Shown in pieces: positions 13,934-21,495 of a stretch of 21,495 nt of DNA (the stretch's first letter is position 1; every line of letters begins with the position of its first letter). The DNA is from Alphaproteobacteria bacterium UBA3637 (lineage in GTDB: Bacteria; Pseudomonadota; Alphaproteobacteria; CAAHEQ01; UBA3637). The notes beneath the pieces are model-generated. The model did no database searches. It saw only the letters and a program-made list of their open reading frames with translations, and was not told where the DNA came from. The translations under genes and the position numbers were made by a program. The stretch covers positions 22,508-44,002 of the forward strand of contig DFKU01000008.1 in assembly GCA_002373615.1 (NCBI GenBank), written 5' to 3'.

Positions 13934-14485
13934 ATGAAACGTTTATTTGTAGGCCTTCAAATTCCGGAAAATGTGATTCAAACTTTACAAGAATTGCCAA
14001 CTGAGCTGACGGGGGCAATTTGGAAAACGCCTGATAAGTATCATTTGACATTGGAGTTTATCGGGAATGTGGAAGAACCCGCAGCTGATGAAATTGAACG
14101 GGAACTGAAATATGTGCGTTTTCCGGCCTTTCAGTTAGCTTTAAAAGAAATAGGGTATTTTGCAAATGGGGATATTCCACATCATTTGTGGGCAGGGGTG
14201 ACCCCTGATAAGGCTTTGCGTGAATTGCAGGAAAAAGTTGAAAATGTTGTGAAGAAAATTCAAGAAAAGCCTCAAGATAAATTTAAGTTTCATCCTCATG
14301 TCACTTTGGCAAAATTGCAAGGGGCGTCAGTAGATGATGTTTTTGGATATATCAGCCAGAACAATCTTTATCATTCGCCGGAATGGCAAGTAACATCGTT
14401 TTGTTTGTTTGAAAGCCATGCTAAAGAAAACGGGGAAGGAAAGTACTATACAGTTCGGGCGGAATACCCCCTTTCACTTATTTAA
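13934..14485 (+). CDS. thpR: RNA 2',3'-cyclic phosphodiesterase (2H family)
   Basis: This member of the 2H phosphoesterase superfamily hydrolyses 2',3'-cyclic phosphates on RNA ends and can ligate some tRNA halves in vitro; its physiological role is unsettled. It has 183 aa. The two catalytic motifs are YHLTLEFIG (H37, T39) and HPHVTLAKL (H122, T124), with the family start RLFVGLQIP. The start at 13934 follows AAAGGAG; an in-frame ATG at 13910 has no site. It is divergent from def. It lies 71 nt before the first protease gene, without an obvious terminator, so read-through into that gene is possible. Confidence 0.93.
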   Translation: MKRLFVGLQIPENVIQTLQELPTELTGAIWKTPDKYHLTLEFIGNVEEPAADEIERELKYVRFPAFQLALKEIGYFANGDIPHHLWAGVTPDKALRELQEKVENVVKKIQEKPQDKFKFHPHVTLAKLQGASVDDVFGYISQNNLYHSPEWQVTSFCLFESHAKENGEGKYYTVRAEYPLSLI

Positions 14486-14556
14486 TAAAAAAATGAAAAA
14501 ATTAACTATTTATTTACTATTTTTGTGTATGCTCAATCCGTGAGGAGTCAGAAAGT

Positions 14557-17500
14557 ATGAAGCGCGTTATACCTTTAATAGCTTTTGGAACTTTTGCCTT
14601 ATTGAATGGGCCGGTGTTTTCGGCTCCCATTGGTGCTTATTATCAGGTAATGCAAACTGTCTATACGCGCGACGAAGCCGGACTTAAATATTTGATTTCT
14701 GTAGGGCTTAACATCAATGCTACAAACATGCAAGGGAAAACAGCTCTTTGTACAGCTGTTGAAAATCAAGATTATGAAGGATATGAATTATTGCTCAGCC
14801 AAGGGGCAACAACGCGCACCCCTTGCATGAAGAATATGAATCCTCAAGTTTTGGCAAGATTCAATGCAGAACAACCTCCTTTGGGAACTTATTATAAAGG
14901 GGCTGTTTTAACCGCTTCCAGAAATGGAGCCTTAGCTGGTATTGGTCGGGAAGTGGCTTCAGATATTGCTGGTTTGCCTTACCCACATGTCGGTGAAATT
15001 TTACTGGCAGGAGCGGCTGTCGGTACCGCTTTTGCTGTGGGTGTTCATGGTTCCAGCGGTGGTGGTGATGATCCGCCAGCTCCACCCTTTGGCTATAGCT
15101 CGCCATTTAATAATGATAATCCGGCGGCTGATAATTATTTAAGTCCGAATTATTTTTCTAGTCCAAAAGAGGATACACTTCCCAAAACAAAACCCAGTGA
15201 TCCAGATAAAAGTGCTTCAGAGTATTTGTTGGAATATGCGGGGGGAACATGGACTAAACATATTGATTTTTTAAAGAAATTGAATGCCGATGATGCTTAT
15301 GCCAGAGGGTATTCAGGACTTAAAGTTAATCGTGATGCGTTGGGGGCACCTATTGGTTCAGGATGGGATGCTATTTCTAACACAAAAATAAAAGTCGCCG
15401 TTATGGATAATGGACAGTATTATAATACGGATTTATATAATCCCAATCAGACAACAACTTCCGTTAAAGGTTTGAATTATGTGTATGGTGTTAAACAATC
15501 TTCTGATAAACCCTATTGGACATGGTCTGGTGATGTCGCAACACTTCATAATGCTTCGGAAAGTAAAAATATTACAATGTCTCAGACAGAATGGAACAAA
15601 TATAGTCGAAAATTTGCCCCTGTTTGTCAAGGGAGTGTGACCTCTGGCTGTTTGGCCTTGGATACAACTTATGGAAGTGGTAATGATCATACTGATGAGA
15701 ATGGTTATAATAGAGTTTATTATAAGGTTGATGCTTCAGATACCCCATCAACCACAGGGACTACATTCTATTACATTTATCCAGAAATGTGGACATTATA
15801 CAGTGATGAAGATAATCCATATAGTTCTGATGGTTATACTTATAACAAGTACAATGCCTTTGGCAGTTATTTTGAAACAGAATCTTCCCAAGGTTCTGAA
15901 ACCAGTCATGGAACACATGTAGCGGGGATTATTTCGGCTTTGCGTAATGGGGTTGGCATGCAAGGGGTGGCTTATAATGCTGAAGTGATCCCTGTTAAAG
16001 CGGATTTAGGAATGGGACAAACACTTAATCATATTCCTGATGTTATTAATGCTTATTCTGATTTAAGGGTCATTAATTTAAGTGTGGGGCCGGTGGATGC
16101 TGATCCAAATCATTATACCAGCAGCGATCCTGCAAAAAATCTTACGAATTGGAATAAATTAGGGTTGGATGTTTATTATAATTCTATTAAACCAACGACA
16201 ACACGTGACAGTACGGTTTTGGTGTTTGCTGCAGGAAATGGGGATGCTAACCATAAAGCTCTTCCGCAATCTTCTCTTTTTGCAGCGGCACCATTGGTTA
16301 ATTCAGATTATAAAAACTTGCTAATCAATGTGGTGGCTTTGGGGTCGGATGACAGAATTACCGCTTACTCCAACCGTTGTGGGGCGACAGCCAGTTATTG
16401 TTTGGCTGCACCGGGTGGGGATGGGAATGCAGTTAGTTATATTTTCTCAACGGGTCTATCACCAGATGAAGAAAGTTCCTATACGGGAATGGCTGGAACT
16501 TCTATGGCGGCGCCGATGGTATCTGGGTCTTTGGCTGTATTGATGGGGGCTTTTCCATTTTTGACAACCAAACAAGCTGTTGAAATTTTATTGAATACGG
16601 CAGATTATATTCCAGCAACAACAACAGAAATTGAAGCTTATAATGCCTTAAAACCGACGGGTTGGGAAACCAGTGTGTATGAGGAAAAAACAGATTCTGC
16701 AGGTAGAAAATATAATTCTATTTATGGGCGTGGTTTAGTGGATTTAGAGGCCGCTACGGATCCTGTTGGACTTCCAAAAATTTCTTTTGGCACAACGGCA
16801 ACTTCTACAAATTCAGTCACAGCGACCAGTTCTTCGGCTCATATTTCATCATTGGCGTCAAACGCATTAAAAGCTCTGCCTGAAAATTTGATTGTTTTGG
16901 ACGATTATACGCGTCCTTATCAAATGTCCACCAAAAATTTTGTGCGCTCTGAGAAACGTTCGGATAGTTTTCGTCGTTCGTTCCGTTCATTTATGGCGCA
17001 AGATGAAAAAGAAATTAATGCTTCTGATACTCTTTCATTTGCTTTTTCAAAGGCTCCTTCTGACAAAAAGAATGTTCAGACCGGATCTATGTCCATGATG
17101 ATGCGGCCCAGTAAAAATATTAAAATGCGTTTAGCCTTTACTCAGGATACACTTTCATTTGGTGGATCTTATGTGGGACGAAGCCAACAAAACCCCTTTA
17201 TGAACATGCGTCAAGCTGTTGGAACAGATGTAGGGATTCAATTTGCCAAAAATTGGGCTTTAATTGGCAGTTGGTATACGGGTAAAAATGGTTTTATTGA
17301 TGAAGATATTTTTGATAAAATGGCACATCAATCACGGATGCAACTGATTGAGTCAGGCATTGCCTATCAAGGAATTAAGAATGTGACTTTGGGGATTTCC
17401 GGGGGGATTATGGATGAAGAAGATTCCTTGTTTGGAACGCGTGGGGCTGGGGCCTTTAAAACAGATGGAGCCGAGACACGTTTTGTGCGGGTAATGGCAA

Positions 17501-17934
17501 ATTTTCAACCCACCGATAAATTCCGTTTATCTGGGGCATATACTTATGGTATGACAGAGGCCGATAAGACAAATACTTTAATGCAATTTTCAAAATTAAC
17601 ATCAGATTCATTTGCCTTGGCGGCTGAATATATGCCCGATGAAAAACAAACTTTTGGGATTAAATTGGTGTCTCCTTTACGGATTCGTTCTGGATCGGCC
17701 AGCTTCAATTTGCCTGTTGCAAGGGATTTATATGAAGACCGTATTTATCGTGAAACATATACAGCAAGCTTAAAACCAACTGCTCGTGAATATGATTTAT
17801 CTTTGTTTTATGCAAATGAAATTTCTTCGACTTTATCGTGGGCAGGGGAAACCGGTGTGCGTTTAAATCCCGATCATAAGAAAGATGCTGATACTGATTA
17901 TCGTGCTTTATTTAAGCTGAATTGGACGTGGTAA
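14557..17934 (+). CDS. Ankyrin-containing S8 (subtilisin-like) serine protease autotransporter
   Basis: A 1125-aa predicted cell-surface or secreted protease. In order: a signal peptide (1-23, ending VFSA); an ankyrin-like segment (about 35-92) with GKTALCTAV and a GA turn and with cysteines C65 and C90; a hydrophobic Gly/Ala segment (145-163) followed by SSGGGDDPPAPP; the subtilase domain (about 275-735) with D284 (VAVMDNG), H451 (SHGTHVAG), oxyanion N561 (AAGNGD) and S649 (GTSMAAP); a Ser/Thr-rich linker; and a beta-barrel (about 860-1125) ending in the aromatic FKLNWTW expected of autotransporters. The gap between D284 and H451 is very long (167 residues) and holds a Cys pair (VCQGSVTSGC). 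All catalytic residues are intact. GAGGAG lies 9 nt before the ATG; the promoter is unclear. The next gene starts one base after its stop. Confidence 0.92.
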   Translation: MKRVIPLIAFGTFALLNGPVFSAPIGAYYQVMQTVYTRDEAGLKYLISVGLNINATNMQGKTALCTAVENQDYEGYELLLSQGATTRTPCMKNMNPQVLARFNAEQPPLGTYYKGAVLTASRNGALAGIGREVASDIAGLPYPHVGEILLAGAAVGTAFAVGVHGSSGGGDDPPAPPFGYSSPFNNDNPAADNYLSPNYFSSPKEDTLPKTKPSDPDKSASEYLLEYAGGTWTKHIDFLKKLNADDAYARGYSGLKVNRDALGAPIGSGWDAISNTKIKVAVMDNGQYYNTDLYNPNQTTTSVKGLNYVYGVKQSSDKPYWTWSGDVATLHNASESKNITMSQTEWNKYSRKFAPVCQGSVTSGCLALDTTYGSGNDHTDENGYNRVYYKVDASDTPSTTGTTFYYIYPEMWTLYSDEDNPYSSDGYTYNKYNAFGSYFETESSQGSETSHGTHVAGIISALRNGVGMQGVAYNAEVIPVKADLGMGQTLNHIPDVINAYSDLRVINLSVGPVDADPNHYTSSDPAKNLTNWNKLGLDVYYNSIKPTTTRDSTVLVFAAGNGDANHKALPQSSLFAAAPLVNSDYKNLLINVVALGSDDRITAYSNRCGATASYCLAAPGGDGNAVSYIFSTGLSPDEESSYTGMAGTSMAAPMVSGSLAVLMGAFPFLTTKQAVEILLNTADYIPATTTEIEAYNALKPTGWETSVYEEKTDSAGRKYNSIYGRGLVDLEAATDPVGLPKISFGTTATSTNSVTATSSSAHISSLASNALKALPENLIVLDDYTRPYQMSTKNFVRSEKRSDSFRRSFRSFMAQDEKEINASDTLSFAFSKAPSDKKNVQTGSMSMMMRPSKNIKMRLAFTQDTLSFGGSYVGRSQQNPFMNMRQAVGTDVGIQFAKNWALIGSWYTGKNGFIDEDIFDKMAHQSRMQLIESGIAYQGIKNVTLGISGGIMDEEDSLFGTRGAGAFKTDGAETRFVRVMANFQPTDKFRLSGAYTYGMTEADKTNTLMQFSKLTSDSFALAAEYMPDEKQTFGIKLVSPLRIRSGSASFNLPVARDLYEDRIYRETYTASLKPTAREYDLSLFYANEISSTLSWAGETGVRLNPDHKKDADTDYRALFKLNWTW

Positions 17935-17935
17935 A

Positions 17936-20900
17936 ATGAAGAAAATTTTAGGCCTTATTTTGGGAATCTTTGCCTTACCTGCTTTTTCGGTAGATATAAC
18001 CGGCTATATCTATGGAAAGGCGATGATGGGGGATGTAAATGGATTAAAAGATCTGACCTCTAAAGGGTATTCTCTAGAAACGAAGGATAATGACGGGAAT
18101 ACAGCCTACTGTTTGGCAGTATTTAGACGCAATCAAACAGCTATTAATACCTTGACACAAGCGGGGGCAAATACAAGACCTTGGTGCTTAAGGTCTGTTC
18201 CTGTTGTAACAGAAGCCATGATTTATGAAGCAGCCCATAATCGAAATATCAAGCAGATTACACTATGGCAAGAATATGGGGTCCCTGTTGATTTAGTAAA
18301 CACGTACACGGGGAATACCGCTCTTTGCGAGGCTGTATATGAAAAGGATTGTGTAGCCATTGATATTTTGTTAAAAGCAGGGGCCAGTGAATATCATACC
18401 TGCATGCGCCGCGTGCCACAAAAAGTCCGTCAAGAATTGGATTGTAAGCCTGTTATTATTGATTGGGAACGCGTTGGTTTGACAGCTTTAGGACTTGGTT
18501 TGGTTGGTGGAGGTGTTGCTGTTGCTTTAAGTGGCGGCGGTGGCGGCGGTGGAAAATCCTGTGCCATTAATGAGCATTGGGATGGGGATAAATGTGTGAC
18601 ATGCCCCGCAATGCAATGTTGGGATGGAAATAGTTGCCGTGTCGCGAAAAAAGGGGAATTTATTGACCCAGAAACAAACAGATGTATGATGATTGCACCA
18701 CCTCCTTACACGGATGGAACATACAGTGCAAGTAGCTTTGAAACTAATGAATATAAAAAAGGTGGATTCTTAGGGGCGATTAACGCTTCCGCAGCTTATG
18801 CGCGCGGATATACAGGGTATAGGATTTCCAGAACAGATATTTTTGGTAAACTAAAAAATGGGCAATCTTCTGTGCCGGGTGAGGCAGAAGATATTACTTC
18901 TAATTCTGTTCAAATCGGTGTTTTATCAACGGGAACAGAAATTGAAAATACAACAAAAACAACAACGAATACTACGACAGGTGTATCGACGACAGAGGTT
19001 GTTCGTTATGTTAATAAAGACTTGGCTTCTGAAATCATGGAAGAAAAGGAAGTAACAGATTCTTCAACAGGGACGACGACAACACAATTGGTTGGGACAG
19101 GAAAATGGGAAGGAAATTTAGTCACTAATAATTCAGGGAAATTGTATGGATATAATTTTGATTATGGATATATTAAGCCAATTTCAGAATCGTCAGGCGA
19201 AACGACTATTTACAAGGGAAGTCAAGACTGGACTGCTTCGACAGGTCCCGGGGGGGAAACCATTTTAACCCCCACTGATGCCTATAAAAACGTGATAGCA
19301 ACAATTGATTCTACTTCTAATTCTTATTATTCTGGTTCAAAACATTATTTTTTGGGGGGAGAAACAGATGATAAAAATCAAGTTTACCTAGTTTTACACG
19401 GCGGGGATTGCTCTGCTTCTTCTGGATTTTGCGGAATCACAATTGAAAGTTCATCTGTTTTATCTTATAAATTGGTTGATTTAAAAGATTGTGGGGTTAA
19501 TGGAACGGTTTGTTTTGCACCTCCCGTGAACATAAATAATTATATTTACTCAACTGTTTTGGGTGAAAATGTTGCTTATACATATGACATTAACAATCCG
19601 GCTCCACACTATTATTTGAATTTGACTGATAGGCAAAGTCGTTCTTGGAATAAAGGAACATTTTTAGCAGGAATTATTGCTGCAATAAAGAACGATCAAG
19701 GAATGCATGGGGTTGCCTATGATGCTAAAGTATTGCCTGCTGTTGCCGATATTTTCAGACCCATTACCTATAAAGCGGTAGAGACTTTAGTTGCTTCTGG
19801 TTCAAATATTATTTTGCAGGATATTATTCATGTTTCTGCAGAGGGTCAGCCTGGGGCGAACTATGTAGAAGATAAATCAATACAAGATGTTTTTGGGGAA
19901 AATGCTGCTAATGCATATACTTATGCGGCAAACTCTGGAACAATTTTTGTTGTTGGAACTGGAAATGAAGGAAAGAATACAATTACCTCTGGAAAGGTTG
20001 AATACGGCGATACTGTTAAAGATTATCAAAAAGAAGCAGGTGTCTCAGCTGGGGTCGCTTTGGCAAGTGATGCATCTGCTTTATCTAAATTGTTTTTATC
20101 AGTCGCTGCAGTTCAAGAAAATACTAAAGCAGTTTCTTATGGTGGTTATACTTTAACGACTTATTCACAGCCCTGTGGATCAACGGCAAAATATTGTTTG
20201 TCTGCCCCTGGTGGAACAGGAATTACAGGTGTAGAGGGAAATAATGGTAACCTATATTCCACAATTTCTACAACATTGGCAAATGATGAATACAATTGGT
20301 CGGAAGATTATGGAACCAGTGAAGCTGCAGCTGTTGTGGCTGGTGCCGCGGCAGTATTAAAAGGAGCTTATCCTCATTTAAGCAATCAAGAGGTTGTCAG
20401 TTTAATGAAGCAAACGGCAACGCCATTGGGGGCATGTGCAGGTGCTACCTCTGATATTGATAGCTGTACAGTGGCAACGGATGAAAATGGAAATGAAATT
20501 GGTAAGTATTCAACTTTATATGGATGGGGATTGGTAAATTTGGATGCAGCAACAAAGCCAGTGGGGGAGTTGTGGGTACATAATGGAAATTCCGCTTCTG
20601 TTAGTCCTTTTATTGGTGTATATGGTATTTCAACATCTTCATTGAGTATTTCTTCTGTCATGAGTCAAAGTTTATTAAATGCTCTTCCTACTACATTTAC
20701 AGCTTTTGATAACTTTAATCGTCCGTTTGCGGTGAACTCTGGAACAATGATATCTGCCCATAAAACGCGTAAAAAATTTGATGATGACTTTAAGGCTTTT
20801 ATGCATGGGCGTGATGTGACTCGGGTGGAAGCTAATGATCAATTTTCAATGACCTATGCTCCCAGAACCTCGGATCGTTCTTCGGCCATGAAGACTGGTT

Positions 20901-21495
20901 TAATGGAAATGAATGTAAATTTGGATAAGTCAAAGTTTGGTTTCTATTATACCGAAGATACTTTAAATTCAAGGGGTAACTACTTTGAACGCGCTTTAAA
21001 CAATCCTTTTGTTCAAATTCAAGAAGCCTATGGGGCAGAAGCCAAGCATAATTTAACTTCAAAATTATCTGTGGGGATGGGCTTTGCAACTGGTAAAAAC
21101 GGATTCTTGGGGGATGGGGATAAGCATTATAAAGCCCCTGATAACAGAATTTCCATGATTGAGACAAAAGCAGAATATCAGGCCACGAAATCCATTATGT
21201 TTAAAGCCTCTTATGGTGTCATAAAAGAACAAGATTCTGTGTTGGGGATGATGGGAACGGGGGCGTTTAAGACGGCCGGGGCCATCACCAATTTTGCCCA
21301 AGCCGGGGTTGAAATTAAACCGACGGATAAGTTCAAGTTAAATTTGGCTTATACCTACGGTTGGACAACCCCCAATCAAACAGACGGATTGATGAAAATG
21401 TCGCGTTTGGCTGCAGATGGTTTTGCGGCTGTGGCGCAATACGATTTGGGATCTGATAATATGTTGGGATTGTCAATTTCTTCGCCACTGCGCGT
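17936..21495 (+). CDS. Paralogous ankyrin-S8 autotransporter with a degenerate triad (partial)
   Basis: Translated codon by codon, this frame is open with no stop from 17936 to the window edge: 1186 full codons, the end missing. By comparison with its neighbour about 85 residues are lost, so roughly 1270 aa are expected. In order: signal peptide (1-18, ALPAFS); two ankyrin-like modules (about 23-85 and 95-157); hydrophobic segment GLTALGLGLVGGGVAVAL (181-198); seven glycines; a six-cysteine module (C209, C220, C223, C228, C234, C250); a subtilase-like domain; and a barrel with clear similarity to the neighbour (GAFKT.GA, PTDKF, AYTYG). The triad is broken: IGVLSTG has S331 for Asp and NKGTFLAG has K573 for His. 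S795 (GTSEAAA) and oxyanion N677 (GTGNEG) remain. It is probably a non-proteolytic pseudoprotease. The 1-nt gap and lack of a clear ribosome site suggest translational coupling. Confidence 0.9.
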   Translation, partial: MKKILGLILGIFALPAFSVDITGYIYGKAMMGDVNGLKDLTSKGYSLETKDNDGNTAYCLAVFRRNQTAINTLTQAGANTRPWCLRSVPVVTEAMIYEAAHNRNIKQITLWQEYGVPVDLVNTYTGNTALCEAVYEKDCVAIDILLKAGASEYHTCMRRVPQKVRQELDCKPVIIDWERVGLTALGLGLVGGGVAVALSGGGGGGGKSCAINEHWDGDKCVTCPAMQCWDGNSCRVAKKGEFIDPETNRCMMIAPPPYTDGTYSASSFETNEYKKGGFLGAINASAAYARGYTGYRISRTDIFGKLKNGQSSVPGEAEDITSNSVQIGVLSTGTEIENTTKTTTNTTTGVSTTEVVRYVNKDLASEIMEEKEVTDSSTGTTTTQLVGTGKWEGNLVTNNSGKLYGYNFDYGYIKPISESSGETTIYKGSQDWTASTGPGGETILTPTDAYKNVIATIDSTSNSYYSGSKHYFLGGETDDKNQVYLVLHGGDCSASSGFCGITIESSSVLSYKLVDLKDCGVNGTVCFAPPVNINNYIYSTVLGENVAYTYDINNPAPHYYLNLTDRQSRSWNKGTFLAGIIAAIKNDQGMHGVAYDAKVLPAVADIFRPITYKAVETLVASGSNIILQDIIHVSAEGQPGANYVEDKSIQDVFGENAANAYTYAANSGTIFVVGTGNEGKNTITSGKVEYGDTVKDYQKEAGVSAGVALASDASALSKLFLSVAAVQENTKAVSYGGYTLTTYSQPCGSTAKYCLSAPGGTGITGVEGNNGNLYSTISTTLANDEYNWSEDYGTSEAAAVVAGAAAVLKGAYPHLSNQEVVSLMKQTATPLGACAGATSDIDSCTVATDENGNEIGKYSTLYGWGLVNLDAATKPVGELWVHNGNSASVSPFIGVYGISTSSLSISSVMSQSLLNALPTTFTAFDNFNRPFAVNSGTMISAHKTRKKFDDDFKAFMHGRDVTRVEANDQFSMTYAPRTSDRSSAMKTGLMEMNVNLDKSKFGFYYTEDTLNSRGNYFERALNNPFVQIQEAYGAEAKHNLTSKLSVGMGFATGKNGFLGDGDKHYKAPDNRISMIETKAEYQATKSIMFKASYGVIKEQDSVLGMMGTGAFKTAGAITNFAQAGVEIKPTDKFKLNLAYTYGWTTPNQTDGLMKMSRLAADGFAAVAQYDLGSDNMLGLSISSPLR

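Noticed and set aside
14486..14556. Promoter and terminator between thpR and the first protease gene
   Set aside because: TTAACT at 14502 and TATGCT at 14528 are 20 nt apart, and no hairpin with a T-run is present; too weak to call.
17936..21495. Possibility that the right end is a decayed pseudogene or non-coding
   Set aside because: Codon-by-codon reading shows a single open frame with signal peptide, ankyrins, S8 fold and barrel in order, and no stop or frameshift.
14557..21495. Small plus and minus frames inside the two protease genes
   Set aside because: They have no ribosome sites or recognisable domains and are out of frame with the strongly supported large genes.
1..21495. CRISPR array, tRNA/rRNA genes, insertion sequences or prophage
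   Set aside because: No regularly spaced repeats, tRNA-like cloverleaf, transposase, integrase or phage structural gene was seen by reading.

Overview
This window looks like a low-GC alphaproteobacterial chromosome, probably from an anaerobic or oxygen-limited lineage such as those living in animal guts. This is inferred from gene content, not from a marker gene. The evidence is an acidic-tailed FYDLN zinc-ribbon protein (TIGR02300 family, typical of Alphaproteobacteria), the def-fmt-truA order, Gram-negative lipoproteins and type V autotransporters. A clostridial-type 2[4Fe-4S] ferredoxin and a flavodiiron protein fit life with little oxygen. Genes are tightly packed, often overlapping, with good AGGAG-type ribosome sites. 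Many promoters read TTG(A/C)NN-N16/17-TANNNT. No rRNA, tRNA, CRISPR, IS or phage genes were seen, and no gene-free stretch exceeds about 260 bases.

Left part (1-5860): two terminator-like hairpins lead into an unrecognised 221-aa protein with MORN-like repeats. A shared terminator separates it from a minus-strand Sua5-type threonylcarbamoyl-AMP synthase. Next come the ferredoxin, a glycine-zipper lipoprotein with a 42-aa lipoprotein behind it, ribosomal protein S1 on the minus strand with a structured leader, and the divergent FYDLN protein / YqgE pair.

Middle (5819-14485): a HAD phosphatase with a 50-aa lipoprotein upstream of it; an overlapping operon of acyl-ACP thioesterase, transglutaminase-like protein and MBL-fold hydrolase; a small two-helix membrane protein; the 3' remnant of a second flavodiiron gene; a 66-aa basic protein; the intact flavodiiron gene; FabG; the minus-strand operon def-fmt-truA; and ThpR.

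Right part (14557-21495): the most unusual region. Two very large paralogous genes lie in tandem, one base apart. Each encodes signal peptide, ankyrin-like repeats, a glycine/alanine-rich hydrophobic segment, a Gly-rich linker, a subtilisin-like (S8) domain and an autotransporter-type beta-barrel. The first (1125 aa) has an intact Asp/His/Ser triad. The second is open without a stop from 17936 to the window edge (at least 1186 codons) and has lost two of the three residues (Asp to Ser, His to Lys), so it is predicted to be a pseudoprotease paired with an active sister. The ankyrin repeats of both carry a cysteine pair at a fixed 25-residue spacing, suggesting disulfide-stapled ankyrins outside the cytoplasm.
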